Positions 1-7,976 of a DNA stretch of 64,000 nt are shown piece after piece. The translations under genes were made by a program, and so were the position numbers. Below the pieces are notes generated by a model. That model had not been told where the DNA came from. It did not search any database and saw only the letters and a program-made list of their open reading frames with translations. The stretch's first letter is position 1; every line of letters starts with the position of its first letter. The DNA is from Bacillus sp. es.036. Lineage in GTDB: Bacteria; Bacillota; Bacilli; Bacillales; Guptibacillaceae. The DNA lies in contig NZ_PDIZ01000001.1 in the NCBI RefSeq assembly GCF_002563635.1, positions 3,100,001-3,164,000 on the forward strand, read 5' to 3'.

Positions 1-632
1 AGACCTTTGATTGTAATATCAATCATTTTATAAGCAACATAGTATGCTAGAAGAGAATACATCGCACGATCAAAGCTAAATACAAACCCTGCGCTACCAA
101 GAATAAAGAGGTTCGCAAACATGATGATTTCCCCTACTGAAAACGGAAGCTTTTTACTCGCAAGTATCGCAAGAATTTCTGTTCCATCAAGAGAACCACC
201 AAAGCGAATCACAATCCCGACCCCAATTCCGAGAACAACCCCGCCAAATAAAGTGGCTAAAAGAATGTCATCTGTAAAAGCAGGCACGGGATGCAACAAA
301 GCAGTCGAAATCGATAAAATCACAATGCCGTAAAGCGTTGAAAATGCAAAGGTTTTTCCAATTTGTTTGTAGCCTATATAAATGAACGGAAGGTTTAGAA
401 CGAATAAGAAAATACCAAGGCTAATGCCACTTAAATGGGAGAGCATAATGGAAATACCAACAATTCCTCCATCAATAACTTGGTTCGGTACTAGAAAAAC
501 TTCAAGCCCTACAGCCATAATAATGGCACCTAATGTAATCATGAATGTTCTTTTCGCTTTTTCTTGAAGCGGTGTTTTTTTATGAATTTTTGTTTCATTT
601 ATTAAATCTTCTAACGGCTTACTTTCACTCAA
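1..632 (-). CDS. YitT family membrane protein (C-terminus cut off by window edge)
   Basis: Reading the minus strand gives a long hydrophobic protein that starts at a TTG at 632, with AGAGGAGG seven bases upstream, and runs off the left edge. After a polar N-terminus (residues 1-25) come about five membrane segments separated by Gly-rich loops such as GGIVGISIM and FGGSLDGTEILAI. These are typical of the YitT/DUF161 family of integral membrane proteins of unknown function, which normally end in a cytoplasmic DUF2179 domain; that domain would lie outside the window. About 210 residues are visible. An in-frame ATG at 656 lies upstream of the ribosome binding site, so TTG is preferred. The family assignment is from recognised sequence character. 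Confidence 0.8.
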   Translation of the reverse strand, partial: MSESKPLEDLINETKIHKKTPLQEKAKRTFMITLGAIIMAVGLEVFLVPNQVIDGGIVGISIMLSHLSGISLGIFLFVLNLPFIYIGYKQIGKTFAFSTLYGIVILSISTALLHPVPAFTDDILLATLFGGVVLGIGVGIVIRFGGSLDGTEILAILASKKLPFSVGEIIMFANLFILGSAGFVFSFDRAMYSLLAYYVAYKMIDITIKG

Positions 633-666
633 AATAGTGCCTCCTCTATTTTCCATCAATTTGTTC

Positions 667-822
667 TTATTTAAAATAAGACACAATGTGGTCCACCACA
701 TGGTTGCCTAGCTCCGATGAGAGTAGGATCAATCCCCAAAATGGGAGCAGTAAAAGAACACCCCATCCAAAACATTCTAGCGCATTTTTCCACCGTGATG
801 TTTCTCTATCACTTTTTCCACC
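667..822 (-). pseudogene. Possible small membrane protein remnant without start codon
   Basis: A minus-strand open frame of about 50 codons ends in TAA at 667-669. Its product has a convincing membrane segment (GWGVLLLLPFWGLILL) flanked by a charged N-terminal part and a polar tail ending in HIVSYFK. The frame is closed by TGA at 823-825 and contains no ATG, GTG or TTG, although a GAGGTGG-like site and a GTG lie just upstream in another frame. A single-base shift there would join them. It could be a decayed gene, a sequence error or chance. No function is recognised. Confidence 0.25.
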
Positions 823-910
823 TCAACTATGAGTATGATCTGATTCAAGCACGAGTAAAATCGTGCGAACGAAATGATAATGACAAAGCTATTGCCAGTT
901 AGTTGTGCTT

Positions 911-1246
911 TTAAAAGAAGGTGATGAGGTAATTAGAGTGGACAGCAAAGACATTCAGAAAGCCTCTGGCATCCGGAAAAATCTCGATTTTCATCAAATT
1001 TTTCTGAGGGTAAATAAGATGCGGCTGTATATCATGCTCACCCGTAAAAGGAACAAAAGTGCCAAACACCTTCTGCTTCTGAAGAGATACTGAGGAAGGA
1101 TAAGAAATCATTTTTGCATCTGGAAGATAAGCGAATTGCGAGATTGTCGGTTTATCAGCCGAATGATAATCATATTGACTTAACTCCTGTGCTGGATAAA
1201 TAAACACAAGAAAGCCGAACAAAACCACTAACAGTAAATATCTCAT
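911..1246 (-). CDS. Small putative exported protein, hypothetical
   Basis: Encodes about 111 residues. The ATG at 1246 (or the adjacent GTG at 1249) is preceded by a strong purine-rich GGGAGGGGAGA site. The first ~18 residues (MRYLLLVVLFGFLVFIYP) form a signal peptide or membrane anchor, followed by a polar region without recognisable motifs. I do not recognise the family. The C-terminus ends abruptly in hydrophobic residues, so the gene could be truncated by a frameshift. It stands alone between the YitT gene and the repeat element at 1345. The start signals and signal sequence support it being expressed; the lack of a known family keeps confidence moderate. Confidence 0.45.
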   Translation of the reverse strand: MRYLLLVVLFGFLVFIYPAQELSQYDYHSADKPTISQFAYLPDAKMISYPSSVSLQKQKVFGTFVPFTGEHDIQPHLIYPQKNLMKIEIFPDARGFLNVFAVHSNYLITFF

Positions 1247-1344
1247 CACATTCTCCCCTCCCCACCAGACTTATCCACATCTTATTAATTTTATCACTGT
1301 ATGAAAATAATTGTCCACAAGGAGACAAAGGCGTTACAGCTCGA

Positions 1345-1400
1345 ATCGACAAAACCTGCGTTTATTCGGGTGGTGACAGGCACTAAGCGAACTAAGCGAC
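1345..1400 (+). repeat. Dispersed GTGACAGGCAC element, copy 1
   Basis: Left end ATCGACAAAA at 1345, core GGTGACAGGCAC at 1372-1383, then a locus-specific 9-bp unit ACTAAGCGA repeated perfectly at 1382-1390 and 1391-1399. It sits in the 430-bp gap between the small exported protein and the peptide transporter, a gap in which I see no gene. Confidence 0.85.
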
Positions 1401-1680
1401 TAGGCCGTTCTCCTTATTTTTATTAATCCAATCGTAATCGTTAGAATGCTTCGTCTATTTTTCTACACGCCTTCTCGACTTCTAAACTGTCCTCAAACTA
1501 TTGCTTTGCAAGGGTTTATGATGAGTAAAACCAACAAAATTCGACACGAACTGTTTGATACCTATCTGTAATTTTTACAAATTTACAAACATTTGAAAAA
1601 GGCGCACTTTTTCTATTACGCTTTAAATTGACAAATAATTTGCTAAAATGGTGAAGTTATTAAAAATTGGAGGTTTGATG

Positions 1681-3102
1681 ATGGACACGACCATAGACGA
1701 AAAGCCGACGAAAAAAGGGAAGTTAAAACACCCTCCTGGCTTGTATCTTTTGTTTATCACAGAAATGTGGGAACGCTATAGCTTTTATGGTATGCGTTCA
1801 ATACTCATTCTTTATTTAACTGCTGAGCTAATTAGCGGTGGTCTGGGTATGGAGCAGGATAAAGCATTACTACTTTACGGTATGTACACTGGTCTTGTTT
1901 ATTTCACGCCATTAATTGGTGGTTATTTAACCGATAAATTCATCGGTTTACGCACAGCCATCACAATCGGCGGTATTACAATGGCCATCGGTGATTTTAC
2001 ACTGTTTGCTGTCCAAGAACAATGGGGCCTTTATACCGGGTTATTGTTACTGATTATCGGTAATGGGTTTTTCAAACCGAACATTTCCACTCTTGTTGGA
2101 GAGCTATACAGTAAGAACGATAAGCGAAAAGATTCAGCGTTTACCATTTTCTATATGGGAATTAACCTTGGTGGCTTAATTTCACCATTGATCGCAGGTC
2201 TTTTATATGCGAACATTTTTTATTCAAATACAGGTGGCGTCGAGACATTTGGTTTCAAATATGCGTTCCTAGCTTCATCAATCGGAATGATTATTGGACA
2301 GGTTACCTTTAATCTTCTTTCTAAAAAATATCTTGGTGATATCGGAATAACACCATCTTCAAACCGTGTGATTCCAACATCAGAAGGTAAAGCAAAGCCG
2401 CTTACTAAAATCGAAAAGCAGCGTACTGCAGTCATTTTAATCCTAGCCGTGTTCACAGTGACGTTCTGGGCTGGATTCGAACAAGCAGGTGCTTCCTTTA
2501 CGCTCTATACGAGAGATTTCTTAGATAGAACGGTCTTTGGTTATGAAGTACCCGTTTCCTTCTTCCAGTCATTAAACCCAATGTTTGTACTATTGCTAGC
2601 ACCGATTGTATCAGCTATCTGGTTGAAATTAGCAAAATCAAAACGTGGTGACTTTGCCATCCCTACCAAAATGGCATTTGGTTTAATCTTACTTGGTGTC
2701 GGATTTATGGTTATGGTTCCTGCCGTCATGATGACAGGAAGTGATGAAGGAAATATTGCGATGAAAGCAAGCATGCTATTTATGGTTGTTACGTACTTCT
2801 TCCATACACTTGGTGAGCTATCCTTATCACCAATTGGACTTTCTCTCGTGAGTAAAATGTCACCAGTGAAAATCGCTTCTTTATTAATGGGTGTTTGGTT
2901 CCTAAGTAACGCTGCTGCAAACTACCTTGCAGGTTACATTGCTTCACTCACAACATCAGCAGGATACCTTGAAATCTTCATCTATTTAGGTATAGCTGCT
3001 CTAAGTCTAGGCGTCATCTTACTTCTACTTTCTAAGAAGCTACAAAAACTTATGCATCTTGAAGAATTTGATGAGGACCATGTTGCGAAGCAGATGAACT
3101 AA
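1681..3102 (+). CDS. POT/PTR2 family proton-dependent oligopeptide transporter
   Basis: A major-facilitator protein of about 473 residues that would import di- and tripeptides with protons (POT/PTR2 family, DtpT/YclF-like). The family signature is visible near the N-terminus: FITEMWERYSFYGMRSIL, containing the E-x-x-E-R-x-x-x-Y-G proton-coupling motif, followed by GGYLTDKFIGLRTAI and FFKPNISTLVGELY. Hydrophobic segments throughout fit 14 helices, the usual number for bacterial POTs. The start is one of two adjacent ATGs at 1678 and 1681; GGAGG at 1669-1673 favours 1681. An extended -10-like TGCTAAAAT lies at 1641-1649, giving a short leader. The gene is monocistronic, closed by the hairpin at 3131. 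Substrate range is inferred from the family. Confidence 0.93.
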   Translation: MDTTIDEKPTKKGKLKHPPGLYLLFITEMWERYSFYGMRSILILYLTAELISGGLGMEQDKALLLYGMYTGLVYFTPLIGGYLTDKFIGLRTAITIGGITMAIGDFTLFAVQEQWGLYTGLLLLIIGNGFFKPNISTLVGELYSKNDKRKDSAFTIFYMGINLGGLISPLIAGLLYANIFYSNTGGVETFGFKYAFLASSIGMIIGQVTFNLLSKKYLGDIGITPSSNRVIPTSEGKAKPLTKIEKQRTAVILILAVFTVTFWAGFEQAGASFTLYTRDFLDRTVFGYEVPVSFFQSLNPMFVLLLAPIVSAIWLKLAKSKRGDFAIPTKMAFGLILLGVGFMVMVPAVMMTGSDEGNIAMKASMLFMVVTYFFHTLGELSLSPIGLSLVSKMSPVKIASLLMGVWFLSNAAANYLAGYIASLTTSAGYLEIFIYLGIAALSLGVILLLLSKKLQKLMHLEEFDEDHVAKQMN

Positions 3103-3130
3103 TCAAAAAAATATATTACTAACGAAAAAA

Positions 3131-3167
3131 GGTTTGCGCTTCAATTGAAGCGCAAACCCTTTTTTTA
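3131..3167 (+). terminator. Intrinsic terminator (bidirectional)
   Basis: A perfect 12-bp stem (GGTTTGCGCTTC / GAAGCGCAAACC) with an AATT loop at 3131-3158, followed by a T run and preceded by an A run. It can therefore end both the peptide transporter on the plus strand and the convergent GntR gene on the minus strand. Confidence 0.92.
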
Positions 3168-3188
3168 ATAGTCCCATGCGCCCACAAT

Positions 3189-3923
3189 CTACCGCTCAAG
3201 CTCAATATTATAATGATACTGATCGCTACGATACTTCGTTTTCGTATACTCGATCGGATGATCATTAATGCCAAGACTAAGGCGCCTCATCTCAAGGAGG
3301 GCTTCCCCTGGTCGAATGCCGAGCGAATCCGCTTCATTGATCGTCGCGTTAATCGCCGTAATCCGTTCATTCGCTTTATTTAGATAAAATTGATGCTGCT
3401 CAAGTACTTCATAATACATCGCCTGGTTGAGATCATACTTCATTAAAATCTCACCAATTTCTTTTGGCCAGCACGTGCGCTCAAGGGCAATCGGCACCTC
3501 ATCTGCGAAGCGAATCCGCTCGACAAGTAAGATGGGTTCTCCTTCCGTAACCTTCAGCATATCGTTCTCATGATAAAGATCATCACGAAATTCCGCTCGC
3601 AGCACCTTCGAATGCGGCGTTTGCCCACGCTCGAGCACTTCTTCTGCGAAACCTTTGAGCTTACCGAGGTTCCCGATCAAATTCTGAGGTTTTACGACCG
3701 TTCCACGCCCTTGCTTTTTCTCTAATAAGCCATTCTGCACGAGAATGGAAATCGCCTGCCTGATTGTCGTTCGACTCACATCAAACTCTTTAATCAAGTC
3801 CTGTTCAGTAGGAATAAGCGTATTCGGTTTCCAGGCACCAGTTTGAATTCGTTTGATTAAAACATCTTTTATTTGAAGGTATAGCGCTTCCCCTTTATTA
3901 TGGTTCAGTTTATCTAATGACAT
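3189..3923 (-). CDS. GntR family transcriptional regulator, HutC/UTRA subfamily
   Basis: A 244-residue DNA-binding regulator. Residues 10-75 form the winged helix-turn-helix typical of GntR proteins (IPTEQDLIKEFDVSRTTIRQ, then GLLEKKQGRGTVV). Residues 95-240 match a UTRA ligand-binding domain, with the characteristic region around LLVERIRFADEVPIALERT and a C-terminal IEYTKTKYRSDQYHY. The ATG at 3923 has AGGAGAG nine bases upstream. UTRA regulators sense small sugar phosphates, amino acids or similar effectors. The gene is alone, convergent with the peptide transporter and divergent from the coiled-coil protein gene, so its target cannot be read from context. Confidence 0.92.
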   Translation of the reverse strand: MSLDKLNHNKGEALYLQIKDVLIKRIQTGAWKPNTLIPTEQDLIKEFDVSRTTIRQAISILVQNGLLEKKQGRGTVVKPQNLIGNLGKLKGFAEEVLERGQTPHSKVLRAEFRDDLYHENDMLKVTEGEPILLVERIRFADEVPIALERTCWPKEIGEILMKYDLNQAMYYEVLEQHQFYLNKANERITAINATINEADSLGIRPGEALLEMRRLSLGINDHPIEYTKTKYRSDQYHYNIELER

Positions 3924-4075
3924 ATAAGTCTCTCCTCTTGAGCCGCCAACTGTTTGGCTCGCTTCATACTCTTATTATAGCGAAAAAGAATCAAGCTTTA
4001 AAAGGGTAGTAACATTCTCAATAGCCAGTGAATTCTTCTAACGCAGCACCTCGTTACTCTTACAACTGAGAACAA

Positions 4076-4115
4076 TTCGACATATAAGGACAAATATCGG
4101 GAGGTGCCTGTCACC
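4076..4115 (+). repeat. Dispersed element, copy 2 (core loop inverted)
   Basis: Left end TTCGACATAT at 4076 in the same orientation as all other copies, but the core at 4103-4115 reads GGTGCCTGTCACC. The stem bases are unchanged while the five-base loop is reverse-complemented. No clear tandem unit follows. It lies in the 270-bp gap upstream of the coiled-coil membrane protein. Confidence 0.75.
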
Positions 4116-4196
4116 GCGCGATTTTCACATAAATGACCTATCCACACAATATACATAAGATGGTAGCTTACTAAGACATGTTCGGAGGAATGTGTG

Positions 4197-4919
4197 ATGA
4201 AAAAAGGCCTTATTGTTACCCTTTCAATCATAGGGGCACTCGCAGCGATTCTAGTCAGCGTCCTAATCGGCGTGTTGATCGGTAATGCAGACCTTGAAGA
4301 AAACTACACCGAAGATCTGAAGAAAATCAAGACAGAAATCACTTCTGCTGAGAAGGAAGCAAAAAACGAAGGAGAGAAGCTTTTATCCATTCAAGAAGAA
4401 ATCAGTACGGTAAAAGAACAACTTGAGACTGAAGCTGAAAAGTTGGAAGAAGTGGAAGCGAAAGCTGAGGAAGTAAAGAAATTAATTGATGAGAAAGATA
4501 GTGTTTCAGCTGACATTGATAAGCTTAAAAAAGAACGTGAAACCGCAAAAAAGGAGCTTAGTGAGCTTAAAGATGACGTAAAAGCGAAAAAAGATGACGT
4601 TAGCAAACTCGATGATACGATCAATGCGAAGAAAAAGGAAATTGATCAGCTTGAAGATACGATCGTAAAGAAGAACGAAGAACCGATTAAACTTACCGCA
4701 GGTCAATACATCGTCGGTAGTGATATCCCTGAAGGACGGTACCAGGTAACAAACATTGGTGAAGGCACAAACTTCTTCGTCTATGATCCAAGCGGACTAC
4801 CAACAGTAAATACGATACTAGGCGACAGCATTGTTGGTACAGGAGATTTCGTTTTCTTCACCTCTGATGGGGATATGATTGAAACACTGGGGCCGGTTAA
4901 GTTGATTCCGGTGGAATAA
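4197..4919 (+). CDS. Membrane-anchored coiled-coil protein with C-terminal beta domain
   Basis: About 240 residues. Residues 5-30 form a single transmembrane anchor (IVTLSIIGALAAILVSVLIG). Residues 35-160 are a long charged heptad-rich coiled coil (repeated E/K with L at heptad positions). Residues 165-240 form a small domain beginning LTAGQYIVGSDIPEGRYQV and ending GPVKLIPVE, a pattern found at the C-termini of many Firmicute surface or phage-linked proteins of unknown function. The start is ATG 4197: GGAGG at 4184-4188 gives an 8-base spacing, better than the GTG at 4194. The gene is monocistronic with a strong terminator. An extracytoplasmic location for the coiled coil is inferred from the N-terminal anchor. 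Confidence 0.82.
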   Translation: MKKGLIVTLSIIGALAAILVSVLIGVLIGNADLEENYTEDLKKIKTEITSAEKEAKNEGEKLLSIQEEISTVKEQLETEAEKLEEVEAKAEEVKKLIDEKDSVSADIDKLKKERETAKKELSELKDDVKAKKDDVSKLDDTINAKKKEIDQLEDTIVKKNEEPIKLTAGQYIVGSDIPEGRYQVTNIGEGTNFFVYDPSGLPTVNTILGDSIVGTGDFVFFTSDGDMIETLGPVKLIPVE

Positions 4920-4928
4920 ACAAAACAA

Positions 4929-4966
4929 GTGAAAGGCCCGCGCTCATACGAGCGCGGGCCTTTCAC
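4929..4966 (+). terminator. Strong bidirectional hairpin terminator
   Basis: A perfect 17-bp GC-rich stem (GTGAAAGGCCCGCGCTC pairing with its complement) with a 4-base loop, between two convergent genes: the coiled-coil protein and the chromate transporter pair. Confidence 0.9.
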
Positions 4967-4967
4967 T

Positions 4968-5022
4968 TTCGACAATATGTGCGCTAGTTCGGGCGGTGAC
5001 AGGCACCCGCGAATCCGCGAAA
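4968..5022 (+). repeat. Dispersed element, copy 3
   Basis: TTCGACAATA at 4968, core GGTGACAGGCACC at 4995-5007, then a near-perfect 8-bp tandem (CCGCGAAT at 5007-5014, CCGCGAAA at 5015-5022) and a partial third CCCGCTA. It abuts the stop codon of the chromate transporter gene at 5030 and begins immediately after the terminator. Confidence 0.85.
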
Positions 5023-5029
5023 CCCGCTA

Positions 5030-5560
5030 CTACCCCAAAAACACGGCCCCATAAGCCAGCGCCCCGACAATCACAAACGCAGGATGCACCTTCATCTTCT
5101 CCATCAGCACAAAACTAGCCACAATCAGAAAGATCGTTTGAACTAGCCCTGCTCCTTCATAGGAACTCGCAAAGAACTGATACGCCATCACACCAAGTAA
5201 GATCGCAATCGTTGGCCGAATAAGAGCCGTCATTTTCTTCACTTTCGGCGAGTTCTTAAATCGATTCAAAAGACTCAACAGCACAATCATCAATACGAGC
5301 GAGGGTGCGACTGTCGCAAACACACCAACGAACGCGCCTAGAACGCCACCCTGCTGAAATCCGATGTATCCGGCCATTTTCGTCGCAATTGGCCCTGGTA
5401 GGGCATTCGCCATCGCGAGCATTTCACTAAATTCATTTACGCTCATCCAGCCGAATCGACCGACCACTTCATTTTCGACAAGTGGAATGGATGCAGGTCC
5501 ACCGCCGTAACCGACGATACCTGGTATGAAAAAAGCAACAAAAATATCCCAATAAATCAT
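5030..5560 (-). CDS. Chromate transporter (CHR family), second half-size subunit
   Basis: A 176-residue short-chain CHR (ChrA-type) membrane protein with about five to six membrane segments. The N-terminal family signature FIPGIVGYGGGPASIPL and the following AMANALPGPIATKMAGYIG are clear. It starts with ATG at 5560, overlapping the stop of the upstream paralogue by four bases (ATGA), so the two are translationally coupled. Short-chain CHR proteins work as pairs; in B. subtilis the equivalent genes are ywrB and ywrA. They are described as chromate efflux proteins, although the physiological anion may differ. The order with the gamma-glutamyltransferase gene upstream resembles the B. subtilis ywr region. 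Confidence 0.92.
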   Translation of the reverse strand: MIYWDIFVAFFIPGIVGYGGGPASIPLVENEVVGRFGWMSVNEFSEMLAMANALPGPIATKMAGYIGFQQGGVLGAFVGVFATVAPSLVLMIVLLSLLNRFKNSPKVKKMTALIRPTIAILLGVMAYQFFASSYEGAGLVQTIFLIVASFVLMEKMKVHPAFVIVGALAYGAVFLG

Positions 5561-6138
5561 GAGGACGGCTCCTTTCTCGCCTCTGCCTCTTCATGCTTTC
5601 CATCTTTACCAATCGGTTTAAGCAGAGCGTAAAGCAGCAAACATCCAATAACAATCCCCGGATGAACACCAGCCATTTCAATAAATACAAAAGAAACAAC
5701 CGTCAACGCGATCGTCAAAATCCATCCTAAATTCCCTTGTGCTTTTCTAAAAAAATCATACGTCAACACGGCTAACATAACCCCAACCACTGGAACGACC
5801 GCCTGCGTCATCCCCTGTACCCATGCTTTTTCTCGAAACGTGGAAAGAAACGTTAGTAAGAAAATCATAATCGCGATCGTCGGCACAATCGTTGCCAGCA
5901 CAGCATTCACCATCCCCGTAATTCCTGCCACTCGATGGCCAATATACCCAGCCATTTTCGTCGCAATTGGTCCTGGAAGTGAATTCCCCAATGCCAAAAC
6001 ATCTGCAAATTCATCATCGTTCATCCATTTGTATTTCTCGACAACTTCTTTATGTACTAACGGGATAGAAGAAGGCCCTCCTCCGTACCCAAGCATTCCC
6101 ACTCTAAAAAAAGCGAGAAAAAGATGCCACTGTTGCAT
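5557..6138 (-). CDS. Chromate transporter (CHR family), first half-size subunit
   Basis: A 193-residue paralogue of the downstream gene, with the same signatures (FFRVGMLGYGGGPSSIPL and ALGNSLPGPIATKMAGYIG) and a charged C-terminal tail (KPIGKDGKHEEAEARKE). Its ATG at 6138 follows a GGAAGGTGG ribosome binding site. It is only 33 bases downstream of the gamma-glutamyltransferase gene, so all three minus-strand genes are probably one operon. The two half proteins are expected to insert with opposite topology and form a heterodimer, as proposed for other short-chain CHR pairs; this is inference from the family. Confidence 0.92.
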   Translation of the reverse strand: MQQWHLFLAFFRVGMLGYGGGPSSIPLVHKEVVEKYKWMNDDEFADVLALGNSLPGPIATKMAGYIGHRVAGITGMVNAVLATIVPTIAIMIFLLTFLSTFREKAWVQGMTQAVVPVVGVMLAVLTYDFFRKAQGNLGWILTIALTVVSFVFIEMAGVHPGIVIGCLLLYALLKPIGKDGKHEEAEARKEPSS

Positions 6139-6171
6139 GACCCACCACCTTCCGAAACCTCACGTCACTTC

Positions 6172-7782
6172 TTAATAAGCGGCGATCGTTCCGTCTGTTC
6201 TTGATTCTGTCCCCCCGAAAAAAGTGCCTGACTGCTGATCGCGCCAAATAATTTGTCCGCGGCCGAACGCCCCTTTTTCCAATTGAACTTCAATCTCATG
6301 TCCTTTTCGACTAAGCGCCTCAGCAAGATAAGGAGGGAACGTCGATTCAACCCAAACTCGCTTCCCATCCACCCACTGCCATCTAGGCGCATCAAGCGCT
6401 GATTGCGGGTTTAAATGAAAATCGATCATATTCGTAATCACCTGTAAGTGTCCCTGTGGCTGCATAAAGCCACCCATAACGCCAAACGGACCAACCGCAT
6501 CGCCACCTTTACTTAGGAACCCCGGAATGATCGTATGATACGTTCGCTTTCCACCTTTTAACGCATTGTCATGCTCAGGATCCATCGAAAAATTATGACC
6601 GCGATTTTGCAGCGCGATCCCGGTGCCAGGCACCACAAGTCCTGAACCAAACCCCATATAATTACTCTGAATAAACGAGACCATATTTCCTTCGTCATCC
6701 GCCGTCGCTAAATAAACGGTGCCCCCTTTAGGAGGTTGTCCTGGTGACGGCACTAGCGCTTCATCACCAATTAACTGCCGGCGACTTTCCCCATAGGCAG
6801 GCGAGAGGAGATCCCGAACAGCAACTGACATTTCCTTCTCATCGGTAATGTACTTCTGTCCATCCGCAAAAGCGAGCTTCATCGCTTCAATTTGCTTATG
6901 ATAGGTATCAACAGAATCTTTATGATCAAAGTTAAATCCATTTAAAATATTCAGCGCAGACAACGCAATGAGCCCCTGTCCATTCGGCGGAATCTCCCAT
7001 ACGTCATACCCGCGATACTGAACCGAAATCGGATCAACCCACTCAGGCTTAAATGCCGAAAGATCTTCCTTCGTCAAATACCCATTATACCTTTTTGAAA
7101 AAGCATCAATTTGATCGGCGATTTCTCCCTGATAAAAAGCTGCAGCGTCGGTTTCAGCGATTTTTCGTAACGTTTCCGCGTGTCCCTTCGACTTCCAAAC
7201 CTCGCCCACTTCAGGCGCATGACCGTGCGGCGCAAACGTTTCAAACCAGTGCTGAAACTCCTCGTCCCTTAACTCTTCTTCAAATTTAACGTAAGCATCT
7301 TTCCAAAACTTACTCAAAGTCGGCGAAACCGGGAATCCCTCTTCCGCATAATGAATCGCAGGCGCCAGCGCTTCTTTTAACGAAAGCTTTCCAAATCGTT
7401 TCGACAATGCCGCCCAAGATGCAGGAACACCTGGCACGGTAACAGGAATCCAGCCGTATTTCGGAATTTCATTATACCCACGTTCGTTGATTGAATCAAT
7501 GGAGATCGACTTCGGTGATGGCCCACTTCCATTCAAGCCGTGCAACTCACCCTGTGTCCAAACAAGAGCAAACGCATCTCCACCAATCCCGTTTGAAGTC
7601 GGCTCAACAACCGTGAGTACTGCTGCTGTTGCGATCGCCGCGTCGATCGCATTCCCTCCATTTTTCAAAAGATCTAGTCCTGCCTGTGCCGCTAACGGCT
7701 GGGATGTTGCCACCATTCCTTTGTTCGCTACCGTTGTCATCCGTTGAGAAGCATAGGGATAGTGTAAGTAATCCGTCGTCAT
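6172..7782 (-). CDS. ywrD: Gamma-glutamyltransferase family protein (YwrD-like)
   Basis: A 536-residue Ntn-hydrolase of the gamma-glutamyltransferase family. Visible family blocks are GGNAIDAAIATAAVLTVVEP (residues 42-61), the glycine-rich NGIGGDAFAL (64-73), and the region KGGTVYLATADDEGNMVS around residue 355. There Thr355 is the predicted nucleophile exposed by self-cleavage, followed by the oxyanion region NYMGFGSG. There is no signal peptide, so it is likely cytosolic, unlike secreted Ggt. It may hydrolyse gamma-glutamyl compounds; substrate unknown. ATG 7782 has AAAGGAG upstream. It is first gene of the probable operon with the chromate transporter pair, the same neighbours as B. subtilis ywrD. 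Confidence 0.88.
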   Translation of the reverse strand: MTTDYLHYPYASQRMTTVANKGMVATSQPLAAQAGLDLLKNGGNAIDAAIATAAVLTVVEPTSNGIGGDAFALVWTQGELHGLNGSGPSPKSISIDSINERGYNEIPKYGWIPVTVPGVPASWAALSKRFGKLSLKEALAPAIHYAEEGFPVSPTLSKFWKDAYVKFEEELRDEEFQHWFETFAPHGHAPEVGEVWKSKGHAETLRKIAETDAAAFYQGEIADQIDAFSKRYNGYLTKEDLSAFKPEWVDPISVQYRGYDVWEIPPNGQGLIALSALNILNGFNFDHKDSVDTYHKQIEAMKLAFADGQKYITDEKEMSVAVRDLLSPAYGESRRQLIGDEALVPSPGQPPKGGTVYLATADDEGNMVSFIQSNYMGFGSGLVVPGTGIALQNRGHNFSMDPEHDNALKGGKRTYHTIIPGFLSKGGDAVGPFGVMGGFMQPQGHLQVITNMIDFHLNPQSALDAPRWQWVDGKRVWVESTFPPYLAEALSRKGHEIEVQLEKGAFGRGQIIWRDQQSGTFFGGTESRTDGTIAAY

Positions 7783-7858
7783 GGAAAAAAACTCCTTTCA
7801 ATTTATGTAGTGTTGAATAGATAAAGCACCGCATTCTGAACCTGAAACTGCAAAAAAA

Positions 7859-7924
7859 GAAACCTTTTCATACCTCAGAGATTTTCCCATTATATAGGAA
7901 GCCTTCTTGAATGAAAAGGTTTTC
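7859..7924 (-). promoter_or_regulatory. Candidate promoter and long inverted repeat upstream of the GGT operon
   Basis: Read on the minus strand, a TATAAT sits 17 bases after TTTTCA, which is compatible with a sigma-A promoter for the GGT-chromate transporter operon. The same stretch is bounded by inverted arms GAAACCTTTTCAT (7859-7871) and ATGAAAAGGTTTTC (7911-7924). These could be two half operators or the foot of a terminator for the upstream oxidase gene. Assignment is tentative. Confidence 0.4.
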
Positions 7925-7976
7925 TTTAGAATATTTTCATTTTTCGATCATTATTTAAAGCTTATCCTCTATCGAC

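Noticed and set aside
905-1093. Plus-strand 62-residue frame opposite the small exported protein
   Set aside because: No ribosome binding site or recognisable domain, and the opposite strand has start signals and a signal peptide.
4391-4706. Minus-strand Ser/Phe-rich frames inside the coiled-coil gene
   Set aside because: They are antisense shadows of the Lys/Glu-rich coiled coil with no start signals.
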